A stretch of DNA of 64,000 bases from Kitasatospora phosalacinea. Lineage in GTDB: Bacteria > Actinomycetota > Actinomycetes > Streptomycetales > Streptomycetaceae. Below the pieces are notes generated by a model that saw only the letters and a list, made by a program, of their open reading frames with translations, did no database searches and was not told the origin of the DNA. Location of the stretch: positions 62,001 through 126,000 of the forward strand of contig NZ_BSSA01000001.1 in assembly GCF_030268885.1 (NCBI RefSeq), in the 5' to 3' direction. Numbering within the stretch: position 1 is the first letter of the stretch; each line of letters starts with the position of its first letter. Shown here in pieces: positions 7,885 to 16,278 of the stretch. The translations under genes and the position numbers were made by a program.

Positions 7885-8622
7885 ATGACCGCTGTCCCCA
7901 CCGTCCAGGTCTTCGGAGGCCCCACCGCCCTGATCGAGTACGGCGGCCTGCGCCTGCTGACCGACCCGACCTTCGACGCCCCCGGCGACTACCCGCGCGG
8001 CGGTGGCCGGTTCCTCACCAAGACCCTCCCCGGCACCGTCGACCCCGCCGACCTCGGCCCGCTCGACGCGGTCCTGCTCTCGCACGACGAGCACCCCGAC
8101 AACCTCGACCACGGCGGCCGCAAGCTGCTCGCCGACGTCCCGCTCACCCTCACCACCCGCGGCGGCGCCGAACGCCTCGGCGGCACCGCGCAGGGCCTCG
8201 CCCCTTGGCAGGAAGTCGAGTTGGGCGGGGTCACGATCACCGCCGTGCCCGCCCAGCACGGGCCCGACGGCTGCGAGCCGGTCACCGGCGAGGTGATCGG
8301 CTTCGTCCTCACCGCCCCCGGCCTGCCCGTCGTCTACGTCAGCGGCGACAACGCCTCGCTGGAGGTCGTCGAGCGGATCGCCGAACGCTTCGGCCCCGTC
8401 GACACCGCCGTCCTGTTCGCGGGCGGCGCCCGCACCGGCATCTTCGACAACGCCCTGCTCACCCTCGACAGCGCCCGTGCCGCCGAAGCCGCCCGCATCC
8501 TCGGCGCCCGTCGCGTCGTCCCCGTCCACTTCGACAGCTGGGCCCACTTCACCGAGGGCCGCGAGCCCCTGCTCGCCGCCTTCGCCGCGGCCGGGCTCGC
8601 GGACGTCCTCGAACTGGCCTGA
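7885..8622 (+). CDS. MBL-fold metallo-hydrolase (UlaG-like)
   Basis: 245 residues. The metal-binding signature SHDEHPDNLDH supplies His67, His70, Asp75 and His76. Later ligands are probably in VPAQHGPDG, in YVSGDNAS and in PVHFDSWAHF near the C-terminus. The order fits the UlaG/RomA-like branch of the beta-lactamase fold rather than true beta-lactamases. It is a cytosolic hydrolase with unknown substrate. ATG at 7885 has GAGG upstream. Expression is probably controlled from the divergent operator by the neighbouring CGNR protein, a pairing that suggests a stress- or compound-induced detoxification enzyme (inference). Confidence 0.82.
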   Translation: MTAVPTVQVFGGPTALIEYGGLRLLTDPTFDAPGDYPRGGGRFLTKTLPGTVDPADLGPLDAVLLSHDEHPDNLDHGGRKLLADVPLTLTTRGGAERLGGTAQGLAPWQEVELGGVTITAVPAQHGPDGCEPVTGEVIGFVLTAPGLPVVYVSGDNASLEVVERIAERFGPVDTAVLFAGGARTGIFDNALLTLDSARAAEAARILGARRVVPVHFDSWAHFTEGREPLLAAFAAAGLADVLELA

Positions 8623-8805
8623 GCGCGGCCGGGAGCCCCGGGGGTGGCGCCGCTCCCTCGGCTCGCGACGGACGCCGAACCCGGACCGGCTGCAAGGAGT
8701 TGCCCGCAGGGGCGGGAACACGGCGAAGCGTCAGGTCCGCGCTCCGGGGCCTCGCCGGATGGGGCCGTCGCCCGTCGCCCGTCGCCCGCTGACGGTGCTC
8801 CGGCG

Positions 8806-10152
8806 CTACGGGGCCCGGTCGGTGGCCGGGCGGGGCGCGGGGGCGGGCCGCGGGGCGGCGGCGAGGCCGGTGGCGGCGAGGGCGGTGCGGTAGGCCTCGG
8901 CGGCGAGCAGGGGTTCGTCCTCGCGGTGCCAGAGTTCGGCGATGCGCTGCCACGCCTCCACCGAGCGGCACTCCTCGGCGGTGAGCGTCTGCTGGGCGGT
9001 GCGCAGCAGGTGGCGGGCGCGCTCCGGGGCGCCGGTGCGGAAGGCCAGGTCGGCGGCCCGGACCCGGAGCAGGGCCCGCAGGTCGGCGGAGAGCTCCGCC
9101 AGCGGCAGGTCGTCGGCGGCCGCCAGGTGCTCGGCGGCGGCGGACAGGTCGTCGGCGGCCAGCGCGGTCTCCGCGAGGCTGTCCAGGCAGGCGGCGAGGT
9201 CGCCGACGCCGCCGACCTCCCGGCTGGCGGCGTACGCGGCGGCCAGCTCCCGGCGGCCCTCCTCCAGGCGGCCGGGCTGGACCGCCAGGATGACGCCGTA
9301 GGCGTGCCGGAGCATGGTCAGGTTGCGCCGGTGGTCGGTCTCGCCGAACAGTGCGAGCGCCTTCTCGGCGAGGGTCAGGGCGTCGCCGAGCCGTCCGGTG
9401 TCGTAGGCGGACGTGGCGGCGTTCCAGTAGGCGGAGCCGCGGGCCAGTGGAGTGCCGACCCGCTCCGCGGCGTCGATCATCCGGCGCAGCAGCATCTCGC
9501 CGCGCAGCAGGTCGCCGCGGGCGCCGTACACCCCGCCGAGGGTGACGCCGAGCCGGACGGTCTCGTCGCTCCACTCCAGGCCGAGCCGTTCGAAGGCCTC
9601 CAGGGCGCGTTCGCCGACCTCCGCCGCGTAGTCCAGGTCGCCCGCGGTGCGGTGGGTGCGGCACAGGTCGATGCCGTACGTCGCCCACTGCACCGATCCG
9701 GGTTCGGCGGACCGCCACAGCGCGTCGTACTCCGCGGCGGCCAGGTCGAGCCGCCCGGTCTGCTCCAGGGCGCGGGCCCGGCCGTGCGCGGCGCGTCGGC
9801 GCAGCTCCGCGGTGTGCGCGGAGTCGGTCCCGGCGGGCAGCGCGGCCAGCGCGGCGGTGAACTGTTCGAGCGCGGTCCGCGGGGCGCCGTTCACCGCGGC
9901 GAGTTCGGCGAACAGGACGGTCGACTCGACGTCGCCGGGCTGCCGCCGACCGTGGGCGAGGTACTCGACGGTGGTGCCGAGGGTGTCGGCGAGGGTGCGC
10001 AGGACGGCCGGGGTGGGGCGGCGGCGGCCGGACTCGATCAGCGACAGGTAGCTCTTGGAGACGCCCGGCCCGCAGGCGGCGGACTGCGAGAGCCCGCGCT
10101 CCAGGCGCAGTTCGCGGATCCGCTCGCCCGCCCGGTCGTCGACCTCCATCAC
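8806..10152 (-). CDS. XRE-family HTH regulator with TPR domain
   Basis: 448 residues. Residues 5-65 are a Cro/C1-type helix-turn-helix (RIRELRLERGLSQ, then SKSYLSLIESGRRRPTPAVL). The remainder is an alpha-helical solenoid of TPR-like repeats, with paired-helix motifs such as ALEQTGRLDLAAAEYDALW and AYDTGRLGDALTLAEKAL. Such proteins sense a ligand or peptide through the TPR part. The listed GTG at 10152 and the ATG at 10149 are both usable; a GGGGAGGGG site lies just upstream. It is divergent from the UbiD gene, whose upstream region carries a large inverted repeat, so it may regulate that operon. Confidence 0.85.
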   Translation of the reverse strand: MMEVDDRAGERIRELRLERGLSQSAACGPGVSKSYLSLIESGRRRPTPAVLRTLADTLGTTVEYLAHGRRQPGDVESTVLFAELAAVNGAPRTALEQFTAALAALPAGTDSAHTAELRRRAAHGRARALEQTGRLDLAAAEYDALWRSAEPGSVQWATYGIDLCRTHRTAGDLDYAAEVGERALEAFERLGLEWSDETVRLGVTLGGVYGARGDLLRGEMLLRRMIDAAERVGTPLARGSAYWNAATSAYDTGRLGDALTLAEKALALFGETDHRRNLTMLRHAYGVILAVQPGRLEEGRRELAAAYAASREVGGVGDLAACLDSLAETALAADDLSAAAEHLAAADDLPLAELSADLRALLRVRAADLAFRTGAPERARHLLRTAQQTLTAEECRSVEAWQRIAELWHREDEPLLAAEAYRTALAATGLAAAPRPAPAPRPATDRAP

Positions 10153-10250
10153 CCCGCCCCTCCCCGGTCCGCTTCTTGGGCGGGCCTTTACCCGCCGGAT
10201 CGGCGGCCGAACCAGGATAGGGCCCCGCGACCTGCGGGTTCACAGCTCGG

Positions 10251-10318
10251 TTTACAACCGTCTACAGGCAGTGGTTACATGTGCCCGCCCGAAGGCGGTT
10301 GACGAGGCGTCAACTGCC
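10251..10318 (+). promoter_or_regulatory. Candidate promoter and operator for the UbiD gene
   Basis: TTTACA (10251-10256), 18-bp spacer, TTACAT (10275-10280) form a plausible sigma-70-type promoter. Just downstream is an inverted repeat with 11-bp arms, GGCGGTTGACG (10294-10304) and CGTCAACTGCC (10308-10318), one mismatch and a 3-bp centre. Its place at the expected transcription start suits a repressor site. Confidence 0.5.
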
Positions 10319-10386
10319 CTGCTGGGAGGGGGGTTTCGCGCCGCGGAGCGGAGGCCTCCCCTCCGCGGACCGAGGAGGCGCCCGTC

Positions 10387-11895
10387 ATGCCGCACCTGAA
10401 GAGCCTGCGCGAGTTCATCGCCGCACTGGAGGAGATCGGCGACCTCCAGCCCGTCGCCCGCGAGGTGGACTGGCACCTGGAGGCCGGGGCGGTCATCCGC
10501 CGCTGCTACGACCTGAACGCCCCCGCCCCGCTGTTCGAGCAGCTGACGGGCTACCGGGACACCGGGTTCCGGCTGCTCGGCGCGCCCGCCGCGCTCAGCG
10601 CCTCCGGCCACCCGCTGGCCCGGATCGCGCTCGCCCTCGGCCTGCCCGCCGACGCCACCGGCCAGCAGATCGTGGAGACCCTGGCCGAGGCCAGGAGCCG
10701 CCCCGGCATCCCCCCGGTCGAGGTGGACCGGGCCGCCGCGCCCTGCAAGGAGCACGTGTTCACCGGCGAGGACGTCGACCTGTTCCGGTTCCCGACGCCG
10801 CTGATCCACGGCAACGACGGCGGCCGCTACCTGCAGACCTACGGCATGAACATCGTCCGCACCCCGGACGGCTCGTGGACCAACTGGTCGATCAACCGGA
10901 TGATGATCCACGACCGGCGCACCCTGGCCTGCCTGATCCCGCCGCCGCAGCACCTGGGCATCATCCGCGCCCGGTGGGCCGAACTCGGCGAGCCGATGCC
11001 GATCGCACTGGCCATCGGCGTCGAACCCGGGCTGCCCTTCGTCGGCGGCATGCCGCTGCCCGAGGGCGCCGACGAGTCGCACTACCTGGGCGCGCTGTTC
11101 GGCGAGGGCATCGAACTGGTCCGGGCCGAGACCGTCGACCTGCTGGTGCCCGCCACCGCCGAGATCGTGGTGGAGGGCCACATCGCGCTCGACGAGACGG
11201 TGATGGAGGGCCCGTTCAACGAGTTCCCCGGCTACAACGCCACCGAGGCGTCCCCCAAGGCGGTCTTCCACGTCAGCGCGGTCACCCACCGCACCGGCGC
11301 GATCCAGCCGGTGGTCGCCGCCGGGCCGCCCGTCGAGGAGGACCACACCGTCATCGGCACCACCAGCGCCGCCGAGATCCTCCACCTGCTGCGCGGCGCG
11401 GGCCTGCCGATCGCCTCCGCCTGGTACAACTTCGAGGCCGCCGTGCACTGGCTGACCCTCGCCGTCCGCTCCGACTGGCACGCCACCACCGGACTCTCCT
11501 CGGCCCGACTCGTCGACCGCGTCGCCGAGGTCATCTTCCAGGGCAAGCCCTCGGTGAACGCGCCGAAGATCCTGCTGGTCGAGGACGACATCGACATCAC
11601 GAACCTGGACGAGGTGGTGTGGGCCTTCGCCACCCGCTCGCACCCCGAACGCGGCGAGTTCCACTACCCGCACAAGCTCAGCATGCAGCTCGCCGTCTAC
11701 CTCTCCCCGGAGGAGGCCCACACCTTCTCCGCCGGGAAGGTCGTCTACAACTGCCTGCTCGCCGACCTCTACCCCGAGGGGCAGCGGCCGGTGAAGGGCA
11801 GCTTCGAGAACGGCTGGCCCCCGGAGATCCAGCAGCGGGTGCTCGCCAACTGGCGCTCCTACGGCTTCGCCGAGCCCGGCCGTCCGCGCCGCTGA
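10387..11895 (+). CDS. UbiD-family prenylated-FMN-dependent decarboxylase
   Basis: 502 residues, usual for UbiD/Fdc. INRMM supplies Arg171, and EGPFNEFPGY supplies Glu274 and Glu279. The Arg-x103-Glu-x5-Glu spacing agrees with the catalytic R173-E277-E282 set of Fdc1. Such enzymes (de)carboxylate aromatic or alpha,beta-unsaturated acids with prFMN. The required prenyltransferase UbiX is not in the window, so prFMN must come from elsewhere. ATG at 10387 has GAGGAGG upstream. It is followed by a DJ-1-like gene after a short tandem repeat; both may form one operon. The substrate cannot be told. Confidence 0.92.
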   Translation: MPHLKSLREFIAALEEIGDLQPVAREVDWHLEAGAVIRRCYDLNAPAPLFEQLTGYRDTGFRLLGAPAALSASGHPLARIALALGLPADATGQQIVETLAEARSRPGIPPVEVDRAAAPCKEHVFTGEDVDLFRFPTPLIHGNDGGRYLQTYGMNIVRTPDGSWTNWSINRMMIHDRRTLACLIPPPQHLGIIRARWAELGEPMPIALAIGVEPGLPFVGGMPLPEGADESHYLGALFGEGIELVRAETVDLLVPATAEIVVEGHIALDETVMEGPFNEFPGYNATEASPKAVFHVSAVTHRTGAIQPVVAAGPPVEEDHTVIGTTSAAEILHLLRGAGLPIASAWYNFEAAVHWLTLAVRSDWHATTGLSSARLVDRVAEVIFQGKPSVNAPKILLVEDDIDITNLDEVVWAFATRSHPERGEFHYPHKLSMQLAVYLSPEEAHTFSAGKVVYNCLLADLYPEGQRPVKGSFENGWPPEIQQRVLANWRSYGFAEPGRPRR

Positions 11896-11921
11896 CCGCC
11901 GAGCCCGGCCGGCTCGTCCAT

Positions 11922-11986
11922 CCGCCGCGGCAGCCCGCCGCGGCAGCCCACCACGGCAGCCCGCCGCGGCAGCCCACCACGACAAC
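11922..11986 (+). repeat. Five tandem 13-bp units between ubiD and the DJ-1-like gene
   Basis: Units of CCGCCGCGGCAGC and the variant CCACCACGGCAGC start at 11922, 11935, 11948, 11961 and 11974; the last is degenerate (CCACCACGACAAC). They fill most of the 103-bp gap, ending at the ribosome-binding site GGGGAG of the next gene. Confidence 0.85.
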
Positions 11987-11998
11987 GGGGAGACCGCC

Positions 11999-12736
11999 GT
12001 GACCGCCGTACTCGACACCCTCGGCGCCAAGCGCGTCCTGATCCTCGCCTCCAACCCCGCCACCTCCACCGTCACCGGCTGGCCGGTCGGCTTCTGGTGG
12101 TCCGAACTCACGCACCCGTACTGGGAGTTCACCCAGGCCGGCTACCAGGTCGAGATCGTCTCGCCGGACGGCGGCCCGCTCACCGCCGACGGCTGGAGCG
12201 ACCCGCGCGACCCGTCGCGCTACTCGGCCGAGGACCTGCTCTCGCTCGGCTTCGCCACCTCGCCCGAGCACGCCGCCCTGCTCGCCGACACCCCGTCCGT
12301 GGACGGGGTCGACGTCGCCGGGTACGACGCGCTGCTGGTGATCGGCGGCCAGGGCCCGATGTTCACCTTCGTGCGGGACGCCCGGGTGCACGCCCTGATC
12401 GCCGCCTTCCACGAGGCGGGGAAGGTCACCGCCGTGCTCTGCCACGGCACCGCCGCCCTGCTGCACACCCGGCTCCCCGACGGCAGCCTGCTGGTCGCCG
12501 GGAAGACCTGGACCGGCTTCGCCGACGCCGAGGAGGACTACGTCGACGCCTACGTCGGGCAGCGCGTCCAGCCCTTCCGGATCGAGACCGAGGCCCGCGC
12601 CCTGACCGGCACCAACTTCGTGGTGGCGGGCCCCGTCCGGCCGCACGCCGTCCGCGACGGCCTGCTGGTCACCGGCCAGCAGCAGTACTCCGGCACCGCA
12701 GTGGCCCGCCTGGTGATCGAGGCCCTCGGCCGCTGA
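11999..12736 (+). CDS. DJ-1/PfpI-family protein (Hsp31-like)
   Basis: 245 residues. VLILASNPA at the N-terminus, GFWWSELTHPYWEF (with the conserved Glu after Ser), DALLVIGGQGPM, and the nucleophile elbow VLCHGTAALL with Cys148-His149. This is the layout of class I glutamine-amidotransferase-like DJ-1 superfamily enzymes; Hsp31-type members act as glyoxalase III, deglycase or chaperone. GTG at 11999 follows GGGGAG at a good spacing. Linked to UbiD, it may handle a reactive aldehyde or keto intermediate (inference). Confidence 0.82.
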   Translation: MTAVLDTLGAKRVLILASNPATSTVTGWPVGFWWSELTHPYWEFTQAGYQVEIVSPDGGPLTADGWSDPRDPSRYSAEDLLSLGFATSPEHAALLADTPSVDGVDVAGYDALLVIGGQGPMFTFVRDARVHALIAAFHEAGKVTAVLCHGTAALLHTRLPDGSLLVAGKTWTGFADAEEDYVDAYVGQRVQPFRIETEARALTGTNFVVAGPVRPHAVRDGLLVTGQQQYSGTAVARLVIEALGR

Positions 12737-12822
12737 GCCCGCCCCCGCACCGGTCCCCCCTCGCGGGCCCGGGGCGTCGGTGGGGGGTGGGAGGATGGCC
12801 GCGCCGGGAGAGAGGGGCGGGC

Positions 12823-15051
12823 GTGGGGCGCAGGACGCGGCGGGCGCGGGAGGTGCTGGCCCGGGCGGAGCGGTTGCGCGCGGCCGCCCGGGGCGTGGTC
12901 GCCGAGCACGCGGCCGCGGTCGACCAGGTGGCGCGGGCGCACCGGGAGGTGTTCGAGCGGCTGGTGCGGGCCGAGCTGGAGGCGATCCCGGTCGAGCGGC
13001 TGAAGGACGTCACCGAGGGCCGCCTGCAGATCGGCACGCTGCGCGCCGTCGGCTACGCCACCGTCGCCGCCGTGCACGCCGCGACCCGGCAGGACCTGCT
13101 GCGGATCCCCGGCATCGGCGGCCCCACCGCCGCGCACCTGCTCGGCGCCGCGGGGCAGATCGCCACCGCCGTGCAGGAGGGCACCGCCGTCCGCCTCGAC
13201 CCCGCGCACCCCGACGCCGGGACGACCGCGCTGGTCGCCGCCCTGCACCGGCTGGTGCTGGCCGGGCCCGCCGCCCGCCGGGCCGCCGCCGAGGCCGCCG
13301 AACTCGACGCCCGGTACGGGCCCCCGCTGGCCGAGGCGAAGTACGCCCGGGGCGGGCTGCGCGGCCTGCTGGCCGGGGCGCAGAAACGCGAACGGGCCCG
13401 ACAGGCCGTCGAGTTGCTGGACGCGGAGGGGGAGCGGGCGGAGGCCGACGGGGTCGAGCTGCGGTTCGCCCAGGCCACCGCGGACCTGCTGCGCCCGACC
13501 GCCGGGGAGGTGGAGGTCTGGGTCGAGTTCGAGCACCGGGCCGCCGAGTTCCACGCCGAACTCGCCCTGCTCGCCGAGGACGGCCGACTCGCCGGCCCGA
13601 CCGCCACCGACGGCCGGGCCGCCGCCGAGGGCCACCTGCCGGACGGCCTCGCCGAGCAGGTCCGCGCCCAGCCCTTCGACGACCGCGGCTGCACCGTCTC
13701 GCTGCGCGGCTACCAGGCGTTCGGCGCCCGGTTCGCGCTGGCCCGGAAGAAGGTGGTGATCGGCGACGAGATGGGCCTCGGCAAGACCGTCCAGGCCCTC
13801 GCCGTGCTCGCCCACCTGGCGGCCGCGGCGGAGGGGGCGGCGCGCTTCCTGGTGGTGTGCCCGGCCTCGGTGCTGGTCAACTGGCAGCGCGAGACCGCCG
13901 CCCGCACCACCCTCGCCGCGCACCGCTACCACGGCCCCGACCGGGAGGCCGCCCGGGAGCGCTGGCTCGCCACCGGCGGCGTCCTGGTCGCCACCTACGA
14001 GTCGCTGCGCACCCTGGCCGACGACCCGGTGGCCGCCCTGGTCGTCGACGAGGCGCACTTCGTGAAGAACCCGGCCGCCCGGCGCACCCGGCTGGTCGCC
14101 GAACGGGCCGCCCGCACCGAGTACGTGCTGTTCCTCACCGGCACCCCGATGGAGAACCGGGTCGAGGAGTTCCGCACCCTGATCGGCCACCTCCAGCCCG
14201 AGCTGCTCGCCGACCTCCCGGCCGGGCTCGGCGCCCTCGGCCCGCTCGCCTTCCGCCGCGCCGTCGCCCCCGCCTACCTGCGCCGCAACCAGCAGGACGT
14301 GCTCACCGAACTCCCGGACGTGGTACGGGTCGACGAGTGGGACGAGTTCTCCGCGGCGGACCGCGCCGCGTACGCCGCCGCCGTCGCCGAGGGCAACTTC
14401 ATGGCGATGCGCCGCGCCGCCTACGCCGACCCCGCGCACTCCGCGAAACTCCGCCGCCTGCGCGAACTCGTCGCGGAGGCGGCCGAGTCCGGGCACAAGG
14501 TGGTGGTCTTCTCGTACTTCCGGGAGGTGCTGGCCGCCGTGCACGGCGCGCTCGGCGGAACCGGCGCCGTCACCGGCACCGTCGCCGGGGCGCTGCCCGC
14601 CGAGCAGCGGCAGGAACTGGTCGACGCGTTCACCGCCGCCGAGGGCCACGCCGTGCTGCTCTGCCAGATCCAGGCCGGCGGGATCGGACTCAACCTGCAG
14701 GCCGCCAACGTGGTCGTCCTGTGCGAACCGCAGCTCAAACCGACCCTGGAGGACCAGGCGGTGGCCCGCGCCCAGCGGATGGGCCAGATCCGCCGGGTCC
14801 GGGTGCACCGGCTGCTGGCCACCGACAGCCTGGACCGCCGACTGGTCGAACTGCTGCGCGGCAAGGCCGAGTTGTTCGACCGCTACGCCCGCCGCAGCGA
14901 CCTCGCCGAGGCCGCCCCCGAGGCCGTCGACATCTCCGACCGGGCGCTGGCGGTGCGGATCGTCGAGGACGAGCAGCTCCGCCTGGCCGGGCCCCGCCCC
15001 CCGCGGCGGGAGGACGGGGCCCGGCCGGAGCCCGGCGGCGTGCCCACCTGA
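12823..15051 (+). CDS. SNF2-family DNA-dependent ATPase with helix-hairpin-helix
   Basis: 742 residues. An N-terminal helical region includes a helix-hairpin-helix motif, IPGIGGPTAA (95-104), for non-specific DNA contact. The two RecA lobes follow: motif I GDEMGLGKT (314-322), motif Ia VVCPASVLVNW, motif II DEAH (409-412), motif III LTGTPMEN, then the helicase C lobe with GGIGLNLQAA and motif VI ARAQRMGQ (about 649). It translocates on duplex DNA and remodels protein-DNA complexes, probably in repair or transcription. GTG at 12823 has GAGAGGGG six bases upstream. It is transcribed alone and convergent with the I36-CHAP relic. Confidence 0.9.
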   Translation: MGRRTRRAREVLARAERLRAAARGVVAEHAAAVDQVARAHREVFERLVRAELEAIPVERLKDVTEGRLQIGTLRAVGYATVAAVHAATRQDLLRIPGIGGPTAAHLLGAAGQIATAVQEGTAVRLDPAHPDAGTTALVAALHRLVLAGPAARRAAAEAAELDARYGPPLAEAKYARGGLRGLLAGAQKRERARQAVELLDAEGERAEADGVELRFAQATADLLRPTAGEVEVWVEFEHRAAEFHAELALLAEDGRLAGPTATDGRAAAEGHLPDGLAEQVRAQPFDDRGCTVSLRGYQAFGARFALARKKVVIGDEMGLGKTVQALAVLAHLAAAAEGAARFLVVCPASVLVNWQRETAARTTLAAHRYHGPDREAARERWLATGGVLVATYESLRTLADDPVAALVVDEAHFVKNPAARRTRLVAERAARTEYVLFLTGTPMENRVEEFRTLIGHLQPELLADLPAGLGALGPLAFRRAVAPAYLRRNQQDVLTELPDVVRVDEWDEFSAADRAAYAAAVAEGNFMAMRRAAYADPAHSAKLRRLRELVAEAAESGHKVVVFSYFREVLAAVHGALGGTGAVTGTVAGALPAEQRQELVDAFTAAEGHAVLLCQIQAGGIGLNLQAANVVVLCEPQLKPTLEDQAVARAQRMGQIRRVRVHRLLATDSLDRRLVELLRGKAELFDRYARRSDLAEAAPEAVDISDRALAVRIVEDEQLRLAGPRPPRREDGARPEPGGVPT

Positions 15052-15066
15052 CCGGCGGGCGGCCGC

Positions 15067-15825
15067 TCAGAAGTGGATCATCCACTGGAAGTCGGACCCC
15101 GAGCTGCTGACGTGGAGGTGGCTGCGGGTGCCGTAGGCCGTCGGGTGGTTCCAGTTGTACTCCTCGACGTCGAAGGAGCCGTCGGAGTAAACGGCGTTGA
15201 CGTAGGCGACGTGGCCGTACGGCGCGTGGACGTCGTTGACGGCGATGGCGCCGACGGTGGGGGTGGTGTTGACCGCGAGCCCGGCGCTGCGGGCGGCGTC
15301 GTCCCAGGTGTTGGCGTTGCCCCAGTGCACGCCGCCCCAGGAGTTGCCGAAGTTCGGGACGCCGAGCCGGGTGGCGATCCGGAAGGCCGCGAAGGCGGTG
15401 CACTGGTCGACGTAGAAGCCGCGGCCGGTGTGGTCGTAGTCGTCGACGGGGGTCTGGTTGCCGCCGAGGAACAGGTGCGAGGCGTTGTTGTTCTTCAGGG
15501 TGGCGTTGAGGTTGCCCCTGGCGCCGGGGGCGAAGTCCTGGTAGGCGCCCTCGTAGCCGCTGTTGTAGTAGACCCGCACGGTCCGGCCGGAGCGGTTCCA
15601 CACCGATGCGGCGTTGTTCTTGACGCAGAGGCCCTGGCCGCTGCCGGCGCTCTTGAAGTCGTAGCAGTCCGGCTGGGTGCTCCCGTAGTTGCCGAGGGAG
15701 CCGGTGAAGTCGGAGACCGAACCCGCGTTGTCGCTGTTGTAGTAGTAGCAGAACTCCCCGGACTCGCAGACGCCGTCGCGGGCCGCGGCGGGCCCGGTGA
15801 CGGCGGTCGGCGGTCCGGCCGTCGG
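15067..15825 (-). pseudogene. Peptidase-inhibitor I36 plus CHAP secreted protein lacking its start and signal peptide
   Basis: The reading frame is open for 252 codons. First comes a cysteine-rich I36/beta-gamma-crystallin-like domain (CESGEFCYYYNS through WNRSGRTVRVYYNSGYEGAYQDF). A CHAP amidase domain follows, with Cys in DQCTAFAAFR, His in YGHVAYV and Asn/Glu in VEEYNWNHP. These are secreted proteins, and the frame opens with TAVTGPAAA, which looks like the end of a signal peptide. But the frame is bounded at 15826-15828 by the in-frame TGA of the HxlR gene, with no ATG, GTG or TTG before the I36 domain. The first GTG (15603) would remove half of that domain. I infer loss of the 5' end by deletion, or a sequencing or assembly error. 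Confidence 0.65.
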
Positions 15826-16194
15826 TCAGGACGCGGCGTCCAGGAGGGGCGTCGTGGCGAGGCCCTCGCGGCGCACCCGGTCGGCGCCCCAGGCGCCCAG
15901 GGGCGCGAGGGCCAGGTTCAGGGTGCGGCCGTGCTCGGTGAGGGAGTACTCGACCCGGGGCGGGACCTCGGGGTACACCTCGCGGTGGACGAGGCCGTCC
16001 TGCTCCATCTCGCGCAGGTGCTGGGTCAGCATCTTCTCGCTCACCCCGGGCAGGGCGCGCCGCAGCTCGGCGAAGCGGCGGACGCGGTGGGCGTCCAGCT
16101 CCCAGAGGATCAGGCCCTTCCACTTGCCGCTCACCACGTCGAGCGCGGCGTCGATGCCGCAGATGTACGGACCGTTCCGCGGTGCCCTGGCCAT
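15826..16194 (-). CDS. HxlR-family winged-helix transcriptional regulator
   Basis: 122 residues. Cys in NGPYICGIDAALDVVSGKWK sits where redox- or aldehyde-sensing HxlR/YodB proteins have their conserved cysteine. WELDAHRVRRFAELRRALPGVSEKMLTQHLREM is the winged helix, followed by GLVHREVYPEVPPRVEYSLT. ATG at 16194 is preceded by GGGGAG with six bases spacing. It is divergent from the imine-reductase-like gene, a common pairing, with an inverted repeat between them. Its stop codon immediately precedes, in frame, the headless I36-CHAP reading frame. Confidence 0.9.
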   Translation of the reverse strand: MARAPRNGPYICGIDAALDVVSGKWKGLILWELDAHRVRRFAELRRALPGVSEKMLTQHLREMEQDGLVHREVYPEVPPRVEYSLTEHGRTLNLALAPLGAWGADRVRREGLATTPLLDAAS

Positions 16195-16218
16195 CGTCAA
16201 CTCCCCTGACAGAAAGGT

Positions 16219-16245
16219 AAGTACCCTAGAAAATAGTGCGTACTT
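16219..16245. promoter_or_regulatory. Candidate HxlR operator
   Basis: Inverted repeat AAGTAC (16219-16224), 15-bp AT-rich spacer, GTACTT (16240-16245), in the 84-bp gap between the divergent HxlR and oxidoreductase genes. HxlR/YodB-type sites are short inverted GTA-rich half-sites of this kind. The local AT content is well above its surroundings. Confidence 0.6.
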
Positions 16246-16278
16246 CCGACGTCGGCGGCACCCGCCGAGGATGACGGG

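Noticed and set aside
8767..8787. Three GTCGCCC repeats between the metallo-hydrolase and XRE-TPR genes
   Set aside because: Very short, in convergent GC-rich spacer; no sign of function.
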